33,448 bases of DNA from an uncultured Prevotellaceae bacterium (GTDB lineage Bacteria > Bacteroidota > Bacteroidia > Bacteroidales > Bacteroidaceae), in NCBI GenBank assembly GCA_900319385.1, contig ONOG01000032.1, forward strand, positions 1 to 33,448, in the 5' to 3' direction. Below are positions 17,459 through 25,900 of the stretch, one piece after another. The notes beneath the pieces are model-generated. The model searched no databases and was not told the origin of the DNA. It saw only the letters and a program-made list of their open reading frames with translations. The translations under genes and the position numbers were made by a program. Each line of letters begins with the position of its first letter. The first letter of the stretch is position 1.

Positions 17459-20229
17459 TCAGACAGTTTCTGAGTGCGGAAATCTTTGGGCAAAATTCCG
17501 TATTTGTCCTTGAAACTGCGGCTGAAGGAGCGCGACGTTCCGAAGCCTGTGCGATCGCTTACTTCCGACACAGAAAGCGTAGTGGTCAGCAAGAGTTCGG
17601 CAGCTTTCTCCAAGCGAATGTTGCGGATGAAGTCGGCAGGGTTCAGCCCTGTGACAGTCTGCAAACGGCGGTACAGATTCATGCGGCTCATGAACAAACT
17701 GCTGCTCAGTTCGACGACGCCAAAGTCCGAGTCGTCGAGATGCTGCACGATCATCTGCCGAACTCGCTCCACAAACTCGGCGTCTGCCTGTTGCTTGGCA
17801 TCGCTCTTCGCGCGCAATTTCTCCAGTTCTTTTTTCGAGTTCAGCACCAATTTGAGTTTGCGGGGCATGAGCATCTGGCTCACCTTCGACAGGGTTCGAC
17901 GATAATGAAAGACCGCAAAACCGACGCCACCGATGAGCAGTAAGGCCAGCACCCACTGCACCCAAGGCATGCGCCACCAGTCGTCCAGCTGTCGGATGGT
18001 CAGACATTCGACGCCGTCCGACCAGCGTCCGTATTCGTCCGTCGCACGCACCTCGAGCGTGTAGCTTCCTGGTTCCAGCAGCCTGAGGTAAATGCGGTTT
18101 TGTCCTTCCTCCAGTTCGGTCCACTCATCGCCCGACGACAGGCGGTAGGCAATGCGGATGTGCGCAGCGTGCAGAGGGTCGAACGTCGATACGCAGAGCA
18201 CCGCCTCGCGCGTTCCCTTCGGGATGCTGATTTCGTCCGTTCCGCAATAAAGTTCACGCCCGTCTATATAATAAGTAGTGACGCGCGGCCGCACCGACGC
18301 GCTGGTGTTCTCCAAGCGCTCGGAGGGAGAGAGCAGGCAAAAAGCACCGATTCCGCCGAGGAACAAACTGTCGGCGTCGGCTCGAATCGTATGGAAATAG
18401 TCCATATCGACTCCCTTATCCGTATTGCGGATGATGCGGCTGGCATGGTTCTTGGGGTTGTACTCCTTCAGATATTGGTCGGACAAAATCCATACATGAC
18501 CACGACTGTCCACTTCAATATCTTTCACGCTGTCGCCGTTTCCGTTCGAGGCTTCCTTCGATTGTTCGGCGGTGATGGAACTAATCCTCTTCGATGGATT
18601 GGCAAAGAACACACTGCCGCCCGTCGTGGCAGCCCACACGGTATTATCAGCAGAAATGGCTACGCTGGTGAAGTCGCCTTCCGACTCCAGTATCTCCGTC
18701 TTGCCTTCGGCATTCGCCACACCAAAACCTCTCTTTGTTGACACAAAAAAGGCGAATCCATCGGAAGAAATCCGCAAATCGCGCACCATGCCGAGCTCTT
18801 TTGCCACGACCTTGCCCTGGCGCGTTTTCTTGTCAAAAACCTCGATTCCATCGTCGGTTCCCACCCAAACCGCATCGCCGGCATCGCAGAGTGCAGAAAT
18901 CGGAGCCGAGGCCGTGGCAACACGCTCCGAGCGAATGGACAGTCCTTCGTGCCAGACACGCAGCAGGTCGGCACCGGTAGCAGCCCACAGGTAGTGTCCC
19001 GCGCGGTCGGGCACCATACATTTGCTGACAGAGAGGGGCGGAATGGCCGTCTGCTCGTTGGAGAACACAAAGTCGCCCGACGCGGCATGGTAGAGCGAAA
19101 GGTTCGTACGGCCCTGCCAAATCCAGTAGAAGCCGTCGCCGTCGGCGCGGCAGATGTTATCGACCATCACGCGATAGCCGGTCTTGTCCGACATGGGTTG
19201 CACAGCATCGCGCCGGATGGGACTGTCGGCAGACGTTATAATAAAGGTGTGAGGCGAATAGCCTGGCACCCATAGGTTGCCACTACGGTCCAGAATGGCA
19301 TAGTCAATGATTTTTTTGCCCTCGGGCAGCACGGCAGAGATGTCCACCTGCTCCAACGTCTCGCCCTGTATGCGATAGGCATACACATCCTCCATCGTCG
19401 TCACCCACAGCAGGTGACGTTGCTGATCGACCACGAGATTGAGGATCTGGCTTTGGAACGTATCGACGCCATCCTCGCCCACGGTGTCGAACACACGGCG
19501 GAAGTCCTTCTTGTAACGCACCACGCCCAGTCCCCACGTGCCGACCCACAAGCCGCCCTGCACGGTGTCGGCGGCGATGTAGTTGGGCGTCATCGAATAG
19601 GGCCAGCCCAGTCCTTTCAGCTTGTGTTGCTGTTCGTCGAGCCGGTAGATGTCGTCGTTCACCACGACGACATACAGCCGGTGCTGCTTGTCTTCGGCAA
19701 AACTGGTCGTCCAGGCATCTGTCCGCCCTGGCGCCGTGGGATAGGTGTAGAGCAATTTGCCTTGCGGCGAAAAATGGTAAATCTTTCCGACCACAGCCAC
19801 CAGCATTTCGCCGTTGTGGCGGCGGAAGACGAACGAGACGCCCTGCTCGCCGATGTCCTTCATGGGGCGAATCGAATAGTCGCTCTTGTCGAGGATGTAG
19901 CCGGCTTTGGTCGTTCCGAACCAGATGCGGCCCTGAACGTCCTCGGCAATGCTGGTGATGTCGTTCGTGGCCAGAAGTCCAGGGTGGTTGCGGTCGTTGC
20001 GGAACACGTCGATCTTATAACCGTTGTCGCGGCAGAGTCCCCCACCCTCGGTGGCATACCAGAAATAGCCTTCCGAGTCCTGCATGATGCGATGCACGTT
20101 GGCCACGGACAGCTGGCCCTGCGTCGGCAGTTTCTCACAGCGCAGCCTCAACTCCGAAAGCACACGCTCCTGTGCCGTGGCAACGAGTCCACAGCACAGG
20201 AGCATCCATATCGTGAGTACATGCCTCAT
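17452..20229 (-). CDS. Membrane sensor (Reg_prop/Y_Y_Y) fused to AraC DNA-binding domain
   Basis: 925 residues from the ATG at 20229; a TTG at 20250 lies in the same frame but the ATG gives a clean signal peptide (MRHVLTIWMLLCCGLVATAQ). The periplasmic part has propeller-type repeats (EGYFWYATEGGG, GRIWFGTTKAGY, GGLWVGTWGLG, GNLWVPGY, AVWVGTDDG, GHVWILSD), then a Y_Y_Y domain (about 650-755) and one transmembrane helix (VQWVLALLLIGGVGFAVFHY). The cytoplasm holds a short coiled segment and then an AraC-type helix-turn-helix domain (about 820-920). Classic hybrid two-component sensors of this group have a histidine kinase and a receiver between membrane and AraC domain. Both are absent, with no H-box or ATP-binding motifs in the 80 or so intervening residues. 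It probably senses a glycan fragment and controls the GH30 gene next to it. Confidence 0.85.
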   Translation of the reverse strand: MRHVLTIWMLLCCGLVATAQERVLSELRLRCEKLPTQGQLSVANVHRIMQDSEGYFWYATEGGGLCRDNGYKIDVFRNDRNHPGLLATNDITSIAEDVQGRIWFGTTKAGYILDKSDYSIRPMKDIGEQGVSFVFRRHNGEMLVAVVGKIYHFSPQGKLLYTYPTAPGRTDAWTTSFAEDKQHRLYVVVVNDDIYRLDEQQHKLKGLGWPYSMTPNYIAADTVQGGLWVGTWGLGVVRYKKDFRRVFDTVGEDGVDTFQSQILNLVVDQQRHLLWVTTMEDVYAYRIQGETLEQVDISAVLPEGKKIIDYAILDRSGNLWVPGYSPHTFIITSADSPIRRDAVQPMSDKTGYRVMVDNICRADGDGFYWIWQGRTNLSLYHAASGDFVFSNEQTAIPPLSVSKCMVPDRAGHYLWAATGADLLRVWHEGLSIRSERVATASAPISALCDAGDAVWVGTDDGIEVFDKKTRQGKVVAKELGMVRDLRISSDGFAFFVSTKRGFGVANAEGKTEILESEGDFTSVAISADNTVWAATTGGSVFFANPSKRISSITAEQSKEASNGNGDSVKDIEVDSRGHVWILSDQYLKEYNPKNHASRIIRNTDKGVDMDYFHTIRADADSLFLGGIGAFCLLSPSERLENTSASVRPRVTTYYIDGRELYCGTDEISIPKGTREAVLCVSTFDPLHAAHIRIAYRLSSGDEWTELEEGQNRIYLRLLEPGSYTLEVRATDEYGRWSDGVECLTIRQLDDWWRMPWVQWVLALLLIGGVGFAVFHYRRTLSKVSQMLMPRKLKLVLNSKKELEKLRAKSDAKQQADAEFVERVRQMIVQHLDDSDFGVVELSSSLFMSRMNLYRRLQTVTGLNPADFIRNIRLEKAAELLLTTTLSVSEVSDRTGFGTSRSFSRSFKDKYGILPKDFRTQKLSEM

Positions 20230-20271
20230 GTTGCGCGTTTTTCTGGTCAATACAAGGCGTAATGCCGAGAG

Positions 20272-20451
20272 TTATTCCTTGCGGCTGCGCCAGACGTTCA
20301 CTCCCAGCCACATCGTGGCGAGCAGGAAGATGACCGTCATGGTGTAGGACGCTGTATCACGCAGCACACTGGCCATCCAGATGCTGGCACCGAGGCACAG
20401 CACGCAGAACACCAGCGACACGACGAGCACAATTCTATTCAACTTATTCAT
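20272..20451 (-). CDS. Small two-helix membrane protein
   Basis: 59 residues from the ATG at 20451 (the frame is open to 20484 from a weaker codon). There are two hydrophobic helices, about residues 8-28 and 36-53, joined by ASVLRDTASY, and a basic end (WRSRKE). I do not recognise a family. It lies 42 bp upstream of the regulator gene on the same strand and is probably cotranscribed with it, about 90 bp after cysS. It may assist membrane insertion or signalling of the regulator, but this is inference from position only. Confidence 0.6.
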   Translation of the reverse strand: MNKLNRIVLVVSLVFCVLCLGASIWMASVLRDTASYTMTVIFLLATMWLGVNVWRSRKE

Positions 20452-20540
20452 AGCTATGCTTTGTTTACCACGAGTCCTACACATTGTTTACCGACTTCTT
20501 ATCCGTATAATTCGTGCAATTCGTGGTCAAAAAGGGAACA

Positions 20541-22073
20541 TCAGCGGTTCAGTTTCCACGAGAATCCGTCCTTCGTGTCCTTCACCTCGAAACCGAGTTC
20601 GGCGAGACGGTCGCGAATCAGGTCGCTGGTGGCCCAGTCCTTCGAGGCCTTGGCCTTCAGACGCTGCTCCAGCAGCATATCGACAACGTGGCCGAAGGCT
20701 TCTTCGCGGGCGCTGTTGTCTTCGCCGCCTCCCGATGAATTCGCCTTTTTCAGTCCGAGCAAGTCGAAGGCAAAAACTTCGAATACATCGGTCAATTTCT
20801 GCAAAACTTCCGTTGAAATCGCCATTTTCTTGTCGGCGACAGAGTTGATGACCTTCGAGGCTTCGAACAGCTGGCTGATGACGGCCGGCGTAGCGAAGTC
20901 GTCGTTCATCGCGTCGTAGCACTTCTGGCGCAGTTCCTCGACCCAAGCCATCGTGACGGCCTGTTGTGCTTGCGGCGTCGGGGTGGCAACGTACGAGGAA
21001 GGGTTAGCAGCCAGCGACTGTAGTGTGTTGTAGGCATCGAGCAGACGCTCCAACCCCTTCTCGGCAGCCTGCAGGGCTTCGTTGCTAAAATCGACGGTCG
21101 AGCGATAGTGGGCCTGCAGAATGAAGAAGCGGATGGTCATGGGCGAGTAGGCGCGGTCCAGCTTCTCGTGCGAGCCGGCGAAGAACTCCGGCAGGGTGAT
21201 GAAGTTGCCCAGGCTCTTGCCCATCTTCTGTCCGTTGATGGTGATCATGTTGTTGTGGATCCAGTAGTGCACCATGTCGTCGCCCTGGCTCGCCACCGAC
21301 TGCGCAATCTCGCACTCATGGTGGGGGAAGATGAGGTCCATGCCGCCGCCGTGGATGTCGAAGTGCTGTCCGAGGTACTTGCGTCCCATGGCCGTACACT
21401 CGCAGTGCCAGCCAGGGAAGCCGTCGCTCCAGGGACTGGGCCAGCGCATGATGTGCTCGGGCTGAGCCTTCTTCCACAGGGCGAAGTCGGCCTGGTTGCG
21501 TTTTTCGTCCGTACCGGCCAGTTCGCGGCTGTTGTTGATGATGTCGTCGAGGTTGCGGCCCGAGAGTTTGCCGTAGTGGTAGTCCTGGTTGTATTTCTCC
21601 ACGTCGAAATAGACCGAGCCGTTGCTGACGTAGGCATAACCGTGGTCGAGGATTTCGCGAACGAGCTCGATCTGCTCGATGATGTGCCCCGTGGCATGGG
21701 GCTCGATGCTGGGCGGCAGCACGTTGAGCGCCGCCATGGCGTCGTGGTAGCGGTTGGTGTAATACTGTGCCACCTCCATCGGTTCCAATTCCTCCAGTCT
21801 TGCCTTCTTTGCAATCTTATCCTCGCCCTCGTCGGCATCGTGCTCCAGGTGTCCCACGTCGGTAATGTTGCGCACGTAGCGCACCTTGTAGCCGAGGTGT
21901 TTCAGGTAGCGGAAGACGACGTCGAAGGTGATGGCAGGCCGAGCGTGCCCCAGGTGGGCGTCGCCATAGACCGTCGGGCCACACACATACATACCCACAA
22001 ACGGTGGGTGCAGCGGACGGAAAAGCTCTTTCCGTCGCGTCAGTGAGTTATAAACAAGTAAGTTTTGTTCCAT
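20541..22073 (-). CDS. cysS: Cysteinyl-tRNA synthetase
   Basis: A class I aminoacyl-tRNA synthetase of 510 residues that charges tRNA-Cys in the cytoplasm. It has the N-terminal [15 protein letters not shown], which combines a zinc-binding cysteine (C31) with the HIGH motif (HLGH, 40-43). Further zinc ligands lie in WHCECTAMG (near 222) and FPHHECE (near 249). The KMSKS loop reads KMGKSLGN (near 282). The C-terminal DALR-like helical region and the final anticodon-binding segment are complete, ending [16 protein letters not shown]. Length is a little above the usual 460-490. It follows a repeat-rich spacer and has its own promoter candidate. Confidence 0.97.
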   Translation of the reverse strand: MEQNLLVYNSLTRRKELFRPLHPPFVGMYVCGPTVYGDAHLGHARPAITFDVVFRYLKHLGYKVRYVRNITDVGHLEHDADEGEDKIAKKARLEELEPMEVAQYYTNRYHDAMAALNVLPPSIEPHATGHIIEQIELVREILDHGYAYVSNGSVYFDVEKYNQDYHYGKLSGRNLDDIINNSRELAGTDEKRNQADFALWKKAQPEHIMRWPSPWSDGFPGWHCECTAMGRKYLGQHFDIHGGGMDLIFPHHECEIAQSVASQGDDMVHYWIHNNMITINGQKMGKSLGNFITLPEFFAGSHEKLDRAYSPMTIRFFILQAHYRSTVDFSNEALQAAEKGLERLLDAYNTLQSLAANPSSYVATPTPQAQQAVTMAWVEELRQKCYDAMNDDFATPAVISQLFEASKVINSVADKKMAISTEVLQKLTDVFEVFAFDLLGLKKANSSGGGEDNSAREEAFGHVVDMLLEQRLKAKASKDWATSDLIRDRLAELGFEVKDTKDGFSWKLNR

Positions 22074-22134
22074 ATTGCATTTATTATCTTAACATCAAGG
22101 TCAAAAAGCAGACGCACACCTTCGGCTGATGCTG

Positions 22135-22142
22135 CAAAGTTA
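22135..22142 (-). promoter_or_regulatory. Promoter -7 box of cysS
   Basis: The minus strand reads TAACTTTG, a perfect TAnnTTTG box, 61 bp upstream of the cysS ATG. A -33 element is not clear. Confidence 0.5.
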
Positions 22143-22312
22143 GCAATAATCCGACAAAATTCACTAAAAAGTAGAAGAAAAAACATCGCATACGCCCTGG
22201 ATGGCTTCTCGGCACAGGAAGGAAACATGGCCATTGTGCACTGGATTCCCGCCTCAGGTGCACAAAAAAACCGCTGGCGGTGGACAAAAAACGGAGCGGA
22301 TGGGCGGAGAAA

Positions 22313-22396
22313 ACTCAAAATCACAGTGATATTTTTGGAAATCTCAATGAGGTTTGCAGGAATTTCAGTGTAATTTGCAGAAATCTCACTGATATT
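22313..22396. repeat. Four degenerate 21 bp tandem repeats
   Basis: Units at 22313-22333, 22334-22354, 22355-22375 and 22376-22396 share the pattern ttgcaGaAATcTCAcTGatATT. Because 21 is a multiple of three, a plus-strand frame through them reads as seven-residue repeats (LNEVCRN, FSVICRN, LTDILTL). The short open frame containing them has no other coding support. Confidence 0.7.
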
Positions 22397-22461
22397 TTGA
22401 CTTTATTCCGCACTGCGACCGACGTCCTTCCACACTCCCAGCGGGTTGAGAGGGCGGAGGA

Positions 22462-22605
22462 AATGAATTTTATTGGTGTCCGATAAAATAATAGTCCCGA
22501 AGGGACTTTCCAAGTCCACTCATTCTATGATACCATCCAAAGCCAATGGTGATGGGGAAATGTCAATCTCTAATTTAGTTTTACCTGACACCAATAAATG
22601 AATTT
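22462..22605. mobile_element. MITE-like element with 9 bp target duplication
   Basis: The element 22471-22596 (126 bp) begins TATTGGTGTC and ends GACACCAATA. The inverted ends continue imperfectly inwards (TAAAA at equivalent positions). AATGAATTT occurs on both sides (22462-22470 and 22597-22605), as expected for a target-site duplication; 5 to 9 bp are compatible depending on where the ends are set. Outside these, AGAGGGCGGAGGA is present at 22449-22461 and 22606-22618, so the insertion may have hit an existing tandem repeat. Inside is a small hairpin, GTCCCGAAGGGAC. No transposase is encoded; a parent element elsewhere in the genome is implied. Confidence 0.75.
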
Positions 22606-22650
22606 AGAGGGCGGAGGAGCTGGGGATTGGGGATGGACGAGCCGCAAACA

Positions 22651-22686
22651 AAATGCCCCGTGTGCAGTCTTGCACACGGGGCATTT
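22651..22686 (-). terminator. Strong terminator after the 22710 peptide gene
   Basis: A perfect 16 bp stem (AAATGCCCCGTGTGCA with its complement) with a 4-base loop, followed on the minus strand by TTTTGTTT. It lies about 24 bp after the peptide stop codon and would end the transcript that carries the 1451-residue protein and the peptide. Confidence 0.9.
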
Positions 22687-22709
22687 CCTATTTATTACAG
22701 CAGGGCTGT

Positions 22710-22919
22710 TCACCACAGGCCGCTGTCCCAGCCGTTCTTCTGCTGGTTGAGCACCTGCTCCAGCTCTTCGTCCGACAGACGCGCCTTGGCGTCGCCGCCG
22801 CCACCGCTGCCAGGACCGCCGATGGGAATTTCTTCGCCGTCGTCGCTGGCAGTGATCATGACGGTCTGGTTGGTGAGGAGACGTTCGATCTCGATAGCCG
22901 GTTCAATATACTTTTTCAT
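22710..22919 (-). CDS. Short Gly-rich peptide ending in Leu-Trp (family copy 2)
   Basis: A 69-residue product from the ATG at 22919. It opens MKKYIEPAIEIERLL, has TNQTVMITAS, an acidic patch (DDGEEIP), a glycine run (IGGPGSGGGGD), AKAR, an amphipathic helix-like stretch (LSDEELEQVLNQQ) and the end NGWDSGLW. It is homologous to the 64-residue peptide at 9594-9788. It starts 37 bp after the stop of the 1451-residue secreted protein and is followed by a strong terminator, so the two genes form a transcript. No known domain is recognised and no signal peptide is obvious. Similar short MKK-type peptides occur, to my recollection, in other Prevotella-like genomes without a known function. Confidence 0.8.
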   Translation of the reverse strand: MKKYIEPAIEIERLLTNQTVMITASDDGEEIPIGGPGSGGGGDAKARLSDEELEQVLNQQKNGWDSGLW

Positions 22920-22956
22920 AACGTTATCTTGGGTATTTAGAGGTTACTACTAAGAT

Positions 22957-25900
22957 TTACTTCAAGAACACCTTCTTGCCATCAATGATGTACAGACCCT
23001 TGGTCGGGTTCTTCACTTCGCGGCCGCTGAGGTCGTAGGCCTTGCCGGTGCGGATATTCAGCTCACCGTTCTCCAGCGTAGCGATGCCGGTAGCTTCCTC
23101 GTCGTCGAAGAAGATGTTCAGGCTCTTCGCGCCGCTTGCATCGGGTGTCCAGCCATCGAGCGTGATGTAGGCACGGGTCATGTTCACCCAACTTTCACGA
23201 GGAGCTCCTTCTTCTGCATAGACAAGTTCGCCGTTCTGAACATACCAGCTGTTGACAGGCACTGTGGTCTGTGCGGCATAGGTACCGTACATCGTGGCAC
23301 CGGTCACAGCGTAGCTGGGCAGACCGCTCTCGCAGGACACGAGCGTGCGACCTTCGATCAGAATGTCTGTACCCTCGGCAATGGCCTGAGTAGCCTTGAG
23401 CAGGCAAGGACGGTTGGCAACGACGCCATCCTGACGGGTGAAGCGCAGCGACTCTGTTTCGCTGTTATACTCCTTGAGGATAGAAATCTTCGAGCCTTCG
23501 CCGAAGGTAGCTTCCACCTCGGCCTGTGTCATGCTGAACGGCAGAACGAGCGTATTGAGGCCCACCTTGATCGGACGGCGCAGCGTCACGTCGCCAGCCT
23601 TCTCCAGCTTGTAGTCGTAGCCTTCGAAGTCGGCCTCGTAGCCTTCGGTTCCCTCAGCAATCATCGGATCGTCGGGATCGAGGACGATGGTGGCAGCCGG
23701 AATCTTGTAAAGCTCAAGGTAGCCGATACCCATCCAGTTGTAGGTGTTCGTGTTCGTCGGCTTCAGACCAATCTTCACGTCCTGAACCGTCGTGTTCACA
23801 AACTCAACACTCTGCTGAGTGAGCGTAGTGTTCTTCACCTGCGAGCCCTGTGTGTCGTTGGCGTAGAAATAGACACCGGCAGTGTTGGTGCCAGCATACT
23901 GATCCTGAGCAAAAGCATAGCAGCTCATGTTGTAGGTACCTACAGGCAGGTTGGCAACCGTCGTGTAGAGATTGAAGAGTCCGTTTGCCTTGGCAGGATT
24001 GCTCCAGTATTCGTAGAAGATGGCCTTGTCGCCACTGACCGCAGCAGCATTGGTCATCACCTGCTTATTGCCATCATCCTGCTCAGAAGCCCATCCGTCG
24101 GGAACGACTCCCCATGTGCCACTGTCAGCATCACCAGGAACACCGTCCCAGAACTTCGTGAGGTCGGGGTTGACAAGCATGTAGGTCAGGTTGAAGGGCT
24201 TCGTCTCATCTGTCGGGTTGGCAGCAGCTGCGTAAGTGTCCATGGCTGTGCGGAGGGCTGTGTTGACGGCAGTAGCCTCTGTAGCATTCGTGGCAGCTTC
24301 AATGTCTGTAGCGGCAGTCGTGATGGCTGTGCTCAGCGTGCCCTGTGCCTCCGTGTTGTCGGTCGGAGCAGCTACGAGCGCGTCGGCATAGTCCTTCAGT
24401 TCGAGGTAAGCAGCGTAAAGCTCAACCATCGGCTGGAGGGATACAACAGTAGCGTTAAGACTCTCGATAGCCTGCTCGAATGCTTCGGCTGTCTTCGGAT
24501 AGTTTTCATCCTGACAAGCACCAATGGCAGTCTGAGCTACGTTAGTGTAGGTAGCGGCAGGAACCTTTCCGTTGAGGGCCTCAACTGCATCCACGGCAGC
24601 TGCAAGGGCGGCGTCGAAGGTCGAAATCTGGATATTCTTGAAGGCAACCCAGTTGTAGTTACGGTTGTCGGCGATGACGACACCGAGTTCGAGGACACCA
24701 TCTTCACCAATCGTGGCGGCAGCAGTCTGTGTGCCGTAGATACCCGACATACCCTTATAAGTAAATGTCGTGCCGACTTCGGTCAGGTCGGCTACGTCGC
24801 TGTTCACATAGAAGTTAGGACCGTTAGGAGCGGTTGCATCGGCTTCGTTGTACGAGCGAACAAGGGCTGAAACACGGTAAACCTCACCGGGTTCCAAACC
24901 TTCGAGACGGTAGTAAACCTTACCTGCGCCGAGGAGGCCACCCTTGCCTGTCCAGTTCTCGATGAAGGGAGTCACCATGCCCGAGGGATCATTGCCAGGG
25001 TTACCTTCGACTGACCAGGTGTTGATGTGGAAAGTCTGTGCGTTCTCGCATACCCATCCGTCAAGGCTGTTGTCAGGCACGCTACCTGCTTCGATAATGG
25101 CATAGCTGGCAATGGACTTCTGACCAAGGGTGTTGGCGGCTACGAGGGCTGCAGTTGCTGTTTCAAGAGCGGTCTTGTCTGCCTGATCCACCTCAGTCTC
25201 ATCGTAAGTCGTGATAGTAGAGTTCAGCGACGAGAGCACCGAAGGAGCAATCTTTTCCGTGGTAGCAGCAGTTGTCTTGGCCGCGTTGAGGGCTGCAAGA
25301 TATGCGTCGATGTAAGGAGTGAGGTCGGCAACGGGACCTACATACTTCAGTGTTGCCTGGTCTATTTGTGTCCATCCGTTAACAGCCGCCGTCTGCTCAA
25401 AACCAATCTCGAGCGAAGCTCCATTTAAGACCGTGATGTCTGTCACGGTGTACAGAGTCGGAATTGTAGCCGTGATGCCGCTCTTCTGGTCGCCGGCATA
25501 GACGTACTGGTTAGTACCATCACCAAGAGTGCTAACGAATGCATACATGGAGAACTCGTATTTACCTTCGGGCAAGCCAGTGATTGTCTGATACATCTTG
25601 CCCTTGTATGCACTGCCTTTCCAGTTCTCCCACATGGGTGGGTTGGGGAACGGATTGTTTGTGGCAATACCTACGTTCTGAGCACCCGTTGTCGTTGTCC
25701 AACCATTGGTGTCGGTGTCGAAGTTCGGGTTAGTAATCATGTAGGTTACGTCATAGGCATCGGCTGCGTCAGCAGGTTCAAGACCTGTGATGAATGCGAG
25801 ACCAGCTGGTTTGAGACGTCCCGTCTGAGCAGAGATGACGCTGGCATCGGTCGTCACAGCCTCTACAGTAGTGCTGATGTCGCTAACCGTTGTATTGTAT

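Larger units (their letters stand above)
22074..22650. other. Repeat-bearing spacer upstream of cysS
   Basis: This 580 bp stretch carries no convincing gene. It contains the cysS promoter candidate, a run of four 21 bp tandem repeats (22313-22396) and a 126 bp MITE-like insertion (22471-22596) with direct duplications on both sides. Confidence 0.7.

Noticed and set aside
22040..22324. 94-codon minus-strand frame overlapping the cysS start
   Set aside because: It overlaps the cysS promoter and start region and has no recognisable features.
22280..22486. 68-codon plus-strand frame with heptad repeats
   Set aside because: Not listed as a gene: coding support comes only from the 21 bp tandem repeat and no promoter or homologous domain is visible. 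The repeat itself is reported.
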